Assembly: GCA_919902745.1 (NCBI GenBank)
Contig: CAKKRN010000304.1
Span: forward strand, 5,260-18,806
Direction of reading: 5' to 3'
Source: Syntrophaceae bacterium
Lineage (GTDB): Bacteria > Desulfobacterota > Syntrophia > Syntrophales > UBA5619
DNA length: 13,547 nt
Positions within the stretch are counted from its first letter, which is position 1. Every line of letters begins with the position of its first letter. The notes below the pieces were generated by a model. It was not told the origin of the DNA, did no database searches, and saw only the letters and a program-made list of their open reading frames with translations. This document shows positions 1 to 6,627 of this stretch, piece by piece. The position numbers and the translations under genes were made by a program.

Positions 1-1406
1 CGACCGCGCCAGCAGTAGAGGCAAAGATCCTTCTCCGGAAGACCGATCGCTGCGATCATATCTTCGATATGAATGTATTTAAGAGAGGTCACATTCAGAT
101 CCTGCCGGATCCACTCGATCATTCTCCGGTATCGTTCGGAGGCGTGGTCCAGATATTCGTCGATATGTTCCATATTCTCGCCGTCAAGGGCGCGGATCGC
201 CCGGTGGGAAGCCAGTTCGGCGATCGTTCTCGTGGAAGAGGCGTATCGGCAGGGAAACATCAGCGGCGGACAGGCAGGGCGGACATGGATCTCCTTCGCA
301 CCGTTGTCCCATAGTTTCCGGATCGTGTAATTCTTCAGTTGCGTTCCCCGGACGATCGAGTCATCACACACCACCATCCGGCTTTCCCGGATCACATCCC
401 GCACGGCGCTGAGCTTCATCGTGGCCACAAGGTCCCGGATGTCCTGTGAAGGGGGCGTGTAACTTCTCCCGTATCCCGGCGTGTATTTGACCAGCGGACG
501 GCGGTATGGAAGACCAGACTCCATCGCATAACCGATGGCGTGGCCGACACCGGAATCGGGGACGCCCGCGACAAAATCCGCATTAACCTGATCGCCGCGG
601 GCCATGGCCCGACCGCACCGCTCGCGGGCGTTTTCAACACTGATTCCCTCATAGATCGAGGCCGGATCTCCGATGTAGATCCAGAGGAAGGCGCAGACGT
701 GCTTCTCTTCCCCGGGCTTCCGTTCCGTGTGAATCCCGTTGGCATCAAGACGCACGATCTCCCCCGGTCCGAGGGAGCGGCAGAGCTCATAGCCGAGGTT
801 CGCAAAGGAACTCGATTCGGTCGCGGCCGCAAAGCCCGGCGTTGATCCCGATTCACCGATCTCCCTCCCGATGACCAGCGGAAAACGGCCGTAGCGGTCC
901 CGTGCCGCATAAATCCCTTCCCGGGCCATCAACAAAACACAGAGCGACCCCTCGATGGACCGCTGCATCCGGCCGATTCCATCGACGATGCTTTCGCCGC
1001 GGTTGATCAGTTTTGCGACCAGCTCGACGTTGTTTACGCCGCCGTCCTCCATTTCGCTGAAGGAGGCGCCATCCCGGAGAAGATCGTTGGTCAGTTCTTC
1101 CTTATTGGTGATCAGTCCGATTGCGGCAAGGGCATAGGTCCCGAACTTCGAACGGATGATCAACGGCTGGGGGGATTCGTCATCAATCGCCCCGATGCCC
1201 ATCCGGCCGACCATTCCCTTGTAATCCTCTACAAAACGGGACTTGAACTGGGCCTGGCTGATGCTGTGAATGGTGTGGCTGAACCCCCCATCGCCCAAAA
1301 CGGCCAACCCCGCATTTTCGGTCCCGAGATGGGAGTGGTAATCCGTTCCGTAAAACAAGGTCTTTGCACAATTCCCTTCCGATACGACGCCGAAGATCCC
1401 ACCCAT
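1..1406 (-). CDS. PurF-family amidophosphoribosyltransferase homologue with degenerate glutaminase site (C-terminus cut by window edge)
   Basis: The frame is open from ATG (1406-1404) to the left edge, 468 codons without a stop; PurF proteins are about 470-500 residues, so little is missing. GAGGGTGG precedes the start. The C-terminal half is a good PRPP-dependent phosphoribosyltransferase: GVPDSGVGHAIGYA (281-294), a GYGRSYTPPSQ block (311-321), MKLSAVRDV (330-338) and the PRPP loop CDDSIVRGT (347-355). Cysteines 238, 386, 462 and 465 sit where Bacillus PurF binds its [4Fe-4S] cluster. The N-terminal Ntn-glutaminase fold is recognisable (TDYHSHLGTENAG, 21-33), but the chain begins MGGIFG where PurF has MCGIFG. 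The expected Arg, oxyanion Asn (HNG becomes AIG, 95-97) and glutamine-binding Asp are also replaced. True PurF makes phosphoribosylamine from PRPP and glutamine in purine synthesis. This copy may use free ammonia or have another role; that is inference. No other purine gene is nearby. Confidence 0.85.
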   Translation of the reverse strand, partial: MGGIFGVVSEGNCAKTLFYGTDYHSHLGTENAGLAVLGDGGFSHTIHSISQAQFKSRFVEDYKGMVGRMGIGAIDDESPQPLIIRSKFGTYALAAIGLITNKEELTNDLLRDGASFSEMEDGGVNNVELVAKLINRGESIVDGIGRMQRSIEGSLCVLLMAREGIYAARDRYGRFPLVIGREIGESGSTPGFAAATESSSFANLGYELCRSLGPGEIVRLDANGIHTERKPGEEKHVCAFLWIYIGDPASIYEGISVENARERCGRAMARGDQVNADFVAGVPDSGVGHAIGYAMESGLPYRRPLVKYTPGYGRSYTPPSQDIRDLVATMKLSAVRDVIRESRMVVCDDSIVRGTQLKNYTIRKLWDNGAKEIHVRPACPPLMFPCRYASSTRTIAELASHRAIRALDGENMEHIDEYLDHASERYRRMIEWIRQDLNVTSLKYIHIEDMIAAIGLPEKDLCLYCWRG

Positions 1407-1474
1407 GTTTCCCACCCTCAAAAATGCCTACATTGAAGCGATAACCTGTGGAGTCCGGTTCTGCTCTTCCCTCA

Positions 1475-1529
1475 AAGACTGAGTGCTGAGGACTGAGTGC
1501 CCAGCACTTCGCACTCAGCACTCAGCACT
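1475..1529. repeat. Heptameric AGTGCTG repeat forming an imperfect palindrome between the aminotransferase and the PurF homologue
   Basis: On the minus strand 1529-1502 reads as four tandem 7-mers: AGTGCTG, AGTGCTG, AGTGCGA, AGTGCTG. On the plus strand 1475-1502 reads AAGACTG, AGTGCTG, AGGACTG, AGTGCCC. The two blocks face each other, so CTGAGTGCTGAG (1479-1490) is a perfect 12-nt inverted repeat of 1514-1525. The stop codon of the aminotransferase (1522-1524) lies inside the block. No U-run follows the stem in the transcribed direction, so it does not look like an intrinsic terminator. Confidence 0.85.
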
Positions 1530-2718
1530 TAAGTTTCAGCAGGGCCAGCCTGATCCGTTCGACCCCTTTTTCGATCTGCTCCATCGAGGTCGCATAGGAG
1601 ATGCGGATGTGGTCGTCATGGCCAAAATCCCCTCCGGGAACCAGGGCAACGTTCGCCTCATCCAGCAGGTAAGTCGCCATTTCGGCTGAATTGCGGATGA
1701 CCTTTTCCCCAAAAGAGCGGCCGTAATAGGATCCCACATTGGGAAATACGTAGAAAGCGCCCTGGGGTTTGAGACAGGTTACGCCGGGAATGGCCGCCAG
1801 CCTCCCGACAATGAGATCCCTTCTCTTCTGGAACTCCCGCGCCATCACCCCCACGCCCTCTTGGGGTCCGTTCAGCGCCTCGACAGCCGCCTTCTGGGCA
1901 ATGGAGGTCGGGTTGGAGGTGTTCTGGCTCTGGTACTTCGTCATAGCGGAGACGATCTCCTCGGATCCGGCGGCATAACCGATCCGCCAGCCCGTCATGG
2001 AATAGCTCTTGGAGACCCCGTTGATCACGATGGAAATGCGCTTCAGTTCATCGCTTAGCGATGCCAGCGTGAAAAACGGCTGATCGTCATAGATGATCTT
2101 CTCGTAGATATCGTCGGAGATGATCATAATCCCCTTCCGGAGGATCACCGCGGCCAGTTCCTCCAATTCCCTCCGGCTGTAGCAGACGCCGGCCGGGTTG
2201 GAAGGATAGCTGATGATAATCGCGCGGGTCCTCGGCGTGATGGCCGCCTCCAGTTGCGCGGGCTGAAGCTTGAAGCCGTCGCCGACACGCGTTCGGATGA
2301 CCACCGGCTTTGCGCCGGTCAGGTAGACGATATCGGGATAGGAGACCCAGTAGGGCGAAGGAATCAGTACCTCATCCTCCTCCTCGAACAGGACTTGGGC
2401 GACATTGAAAAGCGAGTGTTTGGCTCCGCAGGAGATCACGATTTCCGACCGTCGGTAGGTCAGCTGATTGTCCCGCTGGAGTTTGGCGATGACCGCATCC
2501 TTCAGTTCGTCCGTACCGCCCACGGGGGTGTACTTGGTAAAGCCCGCATGGATGGCTCGGATGGCGGCCTCTTTGATGTTCAGGGGTGTGTCAAAGTCAG
2601 GCTCTCCGGCCCCGAAGCCGATGATGTCCCTTCCTGACGCTTTCAATGCGTTGGCCTTGGCCTGGATGGTCAGCGTCGGCGACGGTTTGATGAGCGCAAT
2701 TCTGGATGCCAATTTCAT
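1522..2718 (-). CDS. aspC: Class I PLP-dependent aminotransferase, aspartate aminotransferase family
   Basis: This 398-residue protein is a fold-type I aminotransferase. It shows the N-terminal GAGEPDFDTP substrate loop (36-45), YTPVGGTDELKDAV (63-76), PLP-ring stacking in SPYWVSYPD (121-129), the SNPAG loop with Asn174, SDDIYEKI (201-208), the PLP lysine in GVSKSYSMTGWRIGY (Lys237) and the carboxylate-binding Arg372 in HIRISYATS. It most resembles the Bacillus/Thermus-type aspartate aminotransferases, which interconvert aspartate and 2-oxoglutarate with oxaloacetate and glutamate in the cytosol; the exact amino-acid preference cannot be read from sequence. The asparagine loop is usually NPTG, here NPAG. 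The ATG overlaps the coaD stop by four bases (ATGA) and AAGGGG lies about 8 nt upstream, supporting the start. The final Cys codon and TGA lie in a heptameric repeat, so the original C-terminus may have been altered. Confidence 0.93.
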   Translation of the reverse strand: MKLASRIALIKPSPTLTIQAKANALKASGRDIIGFGAGEPDFDTPLNIKEAAIRAIHAGFTKYTPVGGTDELKDAVIAKLQRDNQLTYRRSEIVISCGAKHSLFNVAQVLFEEEDEVLIPSPYWVSYPDIVYLTGAKPVVIRTRVGDGFKLQPAQLEAAITPRTRAIIISYPSNPAGVCYSRRELEELAAVILRKGIMIISDDIYEKIIYDDQPFFTLASLSDELKRISIVINGVSKSYSMTGWRIGYAAGSEEIVSAMTKYQSQNTSNPTSIAQKAAVEALNGPQEGVGVMAREFQKRRDLIVGRLAAIPGVTCLKPQGAFYVFPNVGSYYGRSFGEKVIRNSAEMATYLLDEANVALVPGGDFGHDDHIRISYATSMEQIEKGVERIRLALLKLKC

Positions 2719-3212
2719 ACGATTCCCCTTTTGGATGAATATCTCTCCAGCAATTTCTGATTAACGATCTCCGGCACGAGCCCTTTCACGGAACCGCCCA
2801 AGCTGGCCGCTTCATTGATGATCGTCGAACTGGTATAAAACCACTTGTATCCGGTCATCAGAAAAATGGTCTCGACGTCACGGTTCAACCGGCGGTTGAT
2901 GAGGGCAAGCTGAAACTCATATTCAAAATCGGAAAGGGCTCGGAGCCCCCGGAGAATCACGTTCGCCCCTGCTTCTTTCGCATAGTCCACCAGAAGTCCG
3001 TCGAAGCTGTCGACACGGACATTCTTGAAGTCCCGAATCACCTCCTGGATCATCTCCACCCTCTCCTCCACGGAAAAGAGCGTCTTCTTGTTCGGATTGT
3101 GGGCGATCAAAACGATGAGCTCATCAAACACCCCAAGACCGCGTTTGATGATGTCCACATGACCGTTGGTGATCGGATCAAACGAACCGGGGTATACCGC
3201 TATCTTCTTCAT
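2715..3212 (-). CDS. coaD: Phosphopantetheine adenylyltransferase (PPAT)
   Basis: CoaD transfers AMP from ATP to 4'-phosphopantetheine, giving dephospho-CoA, the penultimate step of coenzyme A synthesis in the cytosol. The 165-residue length is usual for the family. Nucleotidyltransferase motifs are complete: YPGSFDPITNGH (7-18) with the TxGH-type motif ending at His18, LRGLR (87-91), FEYEFQLALINR (97-108), and the C-terminal nucleotide-binding loop YTSSTIINEAASLGGSV (126-142). The gene starts 3 nt after the rsmD stop, with AAGGGAA just inside the rsmD 3' end as ribosome binding site, and its stop overlaps the aminotransferase start (ATGA). The rsmD-coaD pairing is common in bacteria. Confidence 0.97.
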   Translation of the reverse strand: MKKIAVYPGSFDPITNGHVDIIKRGLGVFDELIVLIAHNPNKKTLFSVEERVEMIQEVIRDFKNVRVDSFDGLLVDYAKEAGANVILRGLRALSDFEYEFQLALINRRLNRDVETIFLMTGYKWFYTSSTIINEAASLGGSVKGLVPEIVNQKLLERYSSKRGIV

Positions 3213-3215
3213 AGT

Positions 3216-3818
3216 TTATTCCCTTGTTTTGGGGACAGATTGTAAGGGCTCGATTAATCGCGCCCCTACTGTCCCCTTAAGAAAGGACAACACCGTGTCA
3301 CCGTACCGTCTCTGATCCGCCACTACCCATGGCTGCGCCTGCAGCCCCTCCGGTTTTTCTCTCACCGAATGCTGGATCACGATGATTCCATTCTCTGTTA
3401 GAGCTTTTCTCATATCGGGCCACGCCAGCGTCTCCAGGACCAGACCCTGATCGTACGGCGGATCGGTGAAAATGATATCGAACCGATTCCCCCTTTGAAC
3501 GAGACGCCCAAGTCCCCTCTCGGCATCCGCGGCAATGACCTCCGCCCTGGCCGCGAAACCGAGTTGAACAAGGCTCTCCTGGAGCGCACGGACCAGGCGG
3601 ATATCCTTTTCCACGAATGTCGCAAAACGCGCTCCCCGGCTCAGCGCCTCCAGACCGACATTCCCGCTGCCGGCAAAGAGATCGAGGAAGGAAGTTCCCT
3701 CGACGGAATGAAGAATATTAAAAAGAGATTCCTTGATCCGATCGGCGGTAGGCCGGATGCGGCTTCCGGCGGGAAGACGGACCACTCTTCCCCTGGCCTC
3801 TCCCCCGATGATTCTCAT
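3216..3818 (-). CDS. rsmD: 16S rRNA (guanine(966)-N(2))-methyltransferase RsmD, with a repeat-derived C-terminal tail
   Basis: RsmD methylates the exocyclic amine of G966 (E. coli numbering) of 16S rRNA using S-adenosylmethionine. Family marks are the N-terminus MRIIGGEARGRVVRLP, the RPTADRIKESLFNIL block (22-36), the SAM-binding loop LDLFAGSGNVGLEALSRGA (45-63) and the catalytic amine-methyltransferase motif DPPY (119-122). The start ATG overlaps the asd stop (ATGA). The enzyme proper should end near residue 180 (VLSFL). The last 20 residues, KGTVGARLIEPLQSVPKTRE, are a translation of a palindromic element at 3231-3276 plus flank. This suggests that a repeat entered the 3' end and replaced the original terminus. 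Function is probably retained because all motifs lie upstream. Confidence 0.95.
   Translation of the reverse strand: MRIIGGEARGRVVRLPAGSRIRPTADRIKESLFNILHSVEGTSFLDLFAGSGNVGLEALSRGARFATFVEKDIRLVRALQESLVQLGFAARAEVIAADAERGLGRLVQRGNRFDIIFTDPPYDQGLVLETLAWPDMRKALTENGIIVIQHSVREKPEGLQAQPWVVADQRRYGDTVLSFLKGTVGARLIEPLQSVPKTRE
3231..3276. repeat. Nested palindromic element in the rsmD 3' end (GGGGACAG...CTGTCCCC)
   Basis: GGGGACAG (3231-3238) is inverted as CTGTCCCC (3269-3276). Inside lies a second palindrome centred on CGATTAATCG (3251-3260) and flanked by AGGGC (3246-3250 with a one-base offset) and GCCCCT. The element therefore looks composite: an inner palindrome of the GGGC-CGATTAATCG-GCCC kind within GGGGACA-type outer arms. 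It is translated as the RsmD tail and lies just upstream of the coaD ribosome binding site. Confidence 0.85.
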
Positions 3819-4831
3819 AAATATTTACGGATCAAAATCTCAGCAATCTGAATGGCGTTCAACGCGGCGCCCTTCCGGATATTGTCCGCGACAACCCACA
3901 TGTTGATGCCGTTCGGAATGGATTCATCTTCCCGGATTCTTCCGACCAGCGTCTCATCATGGCCGGCGGCATCAATCGCGAGCGGATACTGGTTCCACTG
4001 CGGATTGTCGACCACCCGGACGCCTGGCGCCGTCGAAAGGAGACTCCGGACCTCATCCGGGGTAATTTTCTTCTCCGTTTCGATGTTGATAGATTCGGAG
4101 TGGGCGTAGAAAACAGGCACCCGGACCGTCGTCGCCGTCACTGCAATCGAAGGGTCGTTCAGGATCTTCTTAGTCTCATTGACCATCTTCATCTCTTCCT
4201 TTGTATAACCGTTGTCGAGGAAAACATCGATATGCGGAAGGCAGTTGAAGGCGATCCGGTGCGGATAAACCTTGACGACCGGTTCCTTGCAGTTCATCAG
4301 CGCCTGCGTCTGGAGGGAAAGCTCCTCAATCGCCTTTTTCCCCGTACCGGAAACGGCCTGGTACGTGGAGACCACGATCCGTTTGATCCGAACCGCATCA
4401 TGGATCGGTTTCAGCGCAACGACCATCTGAATCGTGGAACAGTTCGGGTTGGCGATGATTCCCCGGTTCTTGTAGAGGGCAATGGCCTCCGGATTCACCT
4501 CCGGAACAACCAGCGGGATCTCGGGCGTCATCCGGAAAGCGCTGGTATTGTCGATAACCACGCATCCGGCCCGTGCGGCGATGGGAGCAAACTTTTCGCT
4601 GAGGCTGCCCCCAGCGGAGAAAAGACCGATCTCGATCCCGGCAAAGGAGCTCTCCGTCAGCATCTCCACCGGCAAGGATTTCCCCCGGAAGGAGAGCTCC
4701 TTCCCGATCGACCGCTCCGATGCGAGGAGCGTCAATTTTTCTACCGGAAAGTTACGCTCTTCCAAAATTCGGATCATCTCATTGCCCACGGCCCCCGTGG
4801 CGCCCACAACGGCAACATTGTAATTTCTCAT
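3815..4831 (-). CDS. asd: Aspartate-semialdehyde dehydrogenase
   Basis: Asd reduces aspartyl-4-phosphate to aspartate 4-semialdehyde with NADPH, the branch point to lysine/diaminopimelate, threonine and methionine. The 338-residue protein has the Rossmann loop VGATGAVGNEM (9-19), LLASERSIG, the DNTSAFRM block (94-101), the catalytic cysteine in NPNCSTIQ (Cys131), the SGTGKKAIEEL motif, RVPVFYAHSESINIE with the conserved HSE, and the C-terminal NMWVVADNIRKGAALNA segment. The start at MRNYNVAVVG is chosen over an in-frame ATG at 4924: GGAGG lies 8 nt upstream, the family begins at this residue, and the longer version would translate palindromic repeats. The stop overlaps rsmD by four bases. The gene makes its own group after a 157-nt, repeat-filled gap. 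Confidence 0.97.
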   Translation of the reverse strand: MRNYNVAVVGATGAVGNEMIRILEERNFPVEKLTLLASERSIGKELSFRGKSLPVEMLTESSFAGIEIGLFSAGGSLSEKFAPIAARAGCVVIDNTSAFRMTPEIPLVVPEVNPEAIALYKNRGIIANPNCSTIQMVVALKPIHDAVRIKRIVVSTYQAVSGTGKKAIEELSLQTQALMNCKEPVVKVYPHRIAFNCLPHIDVFLDNGYTKEEMKMVNETKKILNDPSIAVTATTVRVPVFYAHSESINIETEKKITPDEVRSLLSTAPGVRVVDNPQWNQYPLAIDAAGHDETLVGRIREDESIPNGINMWVVADNIRKGAALNAIQIAEILIRKYL

Positions 4832-4851
4832 ACCATACTCCTCCAACAATC

Positions 4852-4943
4852 GGGGACATGATGCCTCATCGTGTCCCCGCCCATCCTTTCTTGGGGACAC
4901 CTTGCGGCAAGATGTCCCCAACACGATGCGGCATCATGTCCCC
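4852..4943. repeat. Cluster of three GGGGACA-type hairpins in the pssA-asd gap
   Basis: Element 1 (4852-4878) has arms GGGGACATGATG and CATCGTGTCCCC around a CCT loop. Element 2 (4893-4919) has arms GGGGACACCTTG and CAAGATGTCCCC around CGG. Element 3 (about 4921-4943) has ACACGATG, loop CGG, then CATCATGTCCCC; it lacks the left GGGG. Elements 1 and 3 are inverted copies of each other, differing over the shared 22 nt only in the loop. All share outer GGGGACA/TGTCCCC arms, a variable 4-bp core (GATG/CATC or CTTG/CAAG) and a 3-nt loop. No T-run follows, so they are not simple terminators. Confidence 0.88.
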
Positions 4944-4988
4944 GTCTCCGCGCGAGTAACCCCTGACCCCTTATTGCCCCTTACTTTT

Positions 4989-5771
4989 CTACAGCGGATG
5001 ATTCGGGCATTGCGCCTTTCTCGCCCGGAATTCAACCAACAACCTGCGGCCAAGCTTGAACAGGGCCCATGCCGGTCCTGAAAGGCTGTATCCGAAAGCG
5101 AACGTGAACAACATGATCTCAGGGTTGGCCACAACAATCACCAGAACCAGCACAATCAGCACGAAGGACATAAACGGTTTTCGGGAGAAGAAATTGAGGT
5201 CCTTGAAACTGTAGTACTTGATGCTGCTGACCATGAACAGCGCTATCGCGACCACACCGATCATAATCGACCAGCTTGGGAAACGTCCCTCACCTCCCAG
5301 GTAGTAAAAAAGGATCACCCCCGTCGCCAGAACGGCAGCGCCCCCCGGAATGGGAAGTCCGTTGAAGAACCGGCTGTTGATGACGCCGATCTGGACATTG
5401 AATCGGGCCAAACGGAGGGCGCCGCAAACGACAAAGAGGAATGCCGCCAACCATCCCAACTTTCCGTATGCGAGAAGCGACCAGTTGTATACTAAAATGG
5501 CCGGCGCCACGCCGAAGGTCACCAGATCACAGAGGGAATCATACTCGCCGCCAAACTTGCTCGTCGTATGGGTAATGCGCGCAATCCTGCCGTCCAGACT
5601 GTCGAGAACCACCGCGATCAGGATCGTGACCGCCGCTATCTCATACATCCCTTTCATGGAGGCAATCGCGGAATAAAAGCCGCAGAAAAGATTGGCCGTG
5701 GTAAAAAGATTCGGAAGGACATAGATCCCCTTTTTCATGCGGTCCCGCCTGAATGACGCACTGTTTCTCAT
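4989..5771 (-). CDS. pssA: CDP-diacylglycerol--serine O-phosphatidyltransferase
   Basis: PssA is an integral inner-membrane enzyme that joins CDP-diacylglycerol and serine to phosphatidylserine, feeding Psd, the gene just upstream. The CDP-alcohol phosphotransferase signature DG(x)2AR(x)8G(x)3D(x)3D is exact: Asp60-Gly61, Ala64-Arg65, Gly74, Asp78 and Asp82. The N-terminus YVLPNLFTTANLFCGFYS and multiple hydrophobic segments through about residue 230 fit the Bacillus-type (PssA subclass II) family; at 260 residues the length is typical. The first ATG overlaps the psd stop (ATGA) and has AGGAGAG about 7 nt upstream, so it is preferred over an internal Met at residue 12 (MKKGIYVLPN). The short hydrophilic C-terminus is followed by G-rich, repeat-filled DNA. 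Confidence 0.96.
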   Translation of the reverse strand: MRNSASFRRDRMKKGIYVLPNLFTTANLFCGFYSAIASMKGMYEIAAVTILIAVVLDSLDGRIARITHTTSKFGGEYDSLCDLVTFGVAPAILVYNWSLLAYGKLGWLAAFLFVVCGALRLARFNVQIGVINSRFFNGLPIPGGAAVLATGVILFYYLGGEGRFPSWSIMIGVVAIALFMVSSIKYYSFKDLNFFSRKPFMSFVLIVLVLVIVVANPEIMLFTFAFGYSLSGPAWALFKLGRRLLVEFRARKAQCPNHPL

Positions 5772-6451
5772 GTCAGCTCTCCTATGGGCGTCTCCCCTGC
5801 CCGAACCTTATCCCCTGTCCGGACAAGAATCGTCGATTCGATCGGCAGAAACAGCTCGACCCGTGAACCGAACCGGATCAGACCGAATCGTTCCCCTCTG
5901 CTCACCTGCATCCCTTCCTTCAGCCAGCAGACAATTCTTCTCGCGATCAATCCCGCGATCTGCACAGTCATCATTTCACGTCCATCCGCCGTACGCAGAA
6001 GGACGATATTCCTTTCGTTGAGCGCCGAGGCCTTATCGAGATTGGCCGACAGAAATTTCCCCGCCCGGTAGCGGATGAACCGGACCTCGCCCGCACAGGG
6101 GATCCGGTTGACATGAACATTGAAGACATTCATGAAGATGCTGATTTTCTGAAAAGTCCGGCCGGGCTGTTCATCGCTGGTCGCTTCCTCAATCCGGATG
6201 ACCCTCCCGTCCGCCGGAGATATGACCAGACGCCCATTTTCCGGTGTCGTCCTCTGCGGATTGCGAAAGAACCAGACGACAAAAGCGGTTACGCCAAAAA
6301 GAACAAGGCCAACCCCATTGAAGCCGGAAACGAAGGCGATGACCGTTGCCCCCGCCAGCGGGATGATGAATGGAAGACCTTCGCCAACAATGTAGCTGCT
6401 GTGATCGCTGTCGTTCGGCAAAATGCCCGCCTCCCGTAAAATGTCCTGCAA
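5768..6451 (-). CDS. psd: Phosphatidylserine decarboxylase (short, archaeal-type family)
   Basis: Psd decarboxylates phosphatidylserine to phosphatidylethanolamine. It is made as a proenzyme that self-cleaves to form a pyruvoyl group. The likely cleavage site is Gly195-Ser196 in RFGSRVELFLP, leaving a small alpha chain of about 32 residues. Other family marks are EGLPFIIPLAG followed by two membrane segments (about 26-60), WFFRNPQR (64-71), SPADGRV and FMNVFNVHVNRIPCAG. The 227-residue length fits the short family rather than the roughly 320-residue E. coli type. No ATG or GTG exists near the N-terminus. The start is TTG at 6451 (with AAGGA upstream) or TTG about ten codons later, which has a stronger GGGAGG 8 nt ahead. 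A promoter-like sequence lies about 90 nt upstream. Translation is coupled to pssA by an ATGA overlap. Confidence 0.94.
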   Translation of the reverse strand: MQDILREAGILPNDSDHSSYIVGEGLPFIIPLAGATVIAFVSGFNGVGLVLFGVTAFVVWFFRNPQRTTPENGRLVISPADGRVIRIEEATSDEQPGRTFQKISIFMNVFNVHVNRIPCAGEVRFIRYRAGKFLSANLDKASALNERNIVLLRTADGREMMTVQIAGLIARRIVCWLKEGMQVSRGERFGLIRFGSRVELFLPIESTILVRTGDKVRAGETPIGELT

Positions 6452-6538
6452 ACCGGTCCTTCCTTCAGCCGGTATCTCTATCCCTGACGATACTTGTCCA
6501 GTATGGCGAAAAAATGACCGTTCCTATAACCGACGCAA

Positions 6539-6567
6539 ATGCTACCGTAGTCTGATCCATATGTCAA
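6539..6567 (-). promoter_or_regulatory. Sigma70-like promoter ahead of psd-pssA
   Basis: On the minus strand a perfect TTGACA (6567-6562) is followed after exactly 17 nt by TAGCAT (6544-6539), a four-of-six match to TATAAT with the invariant TA and T positions. Transcription would begin near 6532, about 80 nt before the psd start codon, in the 190-nt gap after tsaB. Position, orientation and spacing all fit a promoter for psd-pssA and perhaps asd onward. Confidence 0.6.
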
Positions 6568-6627
6568 CCTCTTGTCTATCGAAAGGGAGAGCTGCCCATC
6601 GCCTATTTCGCGCCGTTATTCTCCGCT

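Noticed and set aside
416..910. A 164-codon minus-strand ORF within the PurF homologue
   Set aside because: It is in a different frame from the continuous 468-codon PurF-family frame, and its Arg/Ser-rich composition shows no motif.
1407..1474. A promoter upstream of the PurF homologue
   Set aside because: TTGAGG is present, but no -10-like hexamer lies at suitable spacing.
3959..4861. A 300-codon plus-strand ORF opposite asd
   Set aside because: It is a shadow of a GC-rich coding strand; the composition is Arg/Asp-rich and no domain is recognisable.
4832..4924. A 31-residue N-terminal extension of Asd from an in-frame ATG at 4924
   Set aside because: It translates the palindromic repeats, has no family similarity, and the GGAGG ribosome binding site serves the ATG at 4831.
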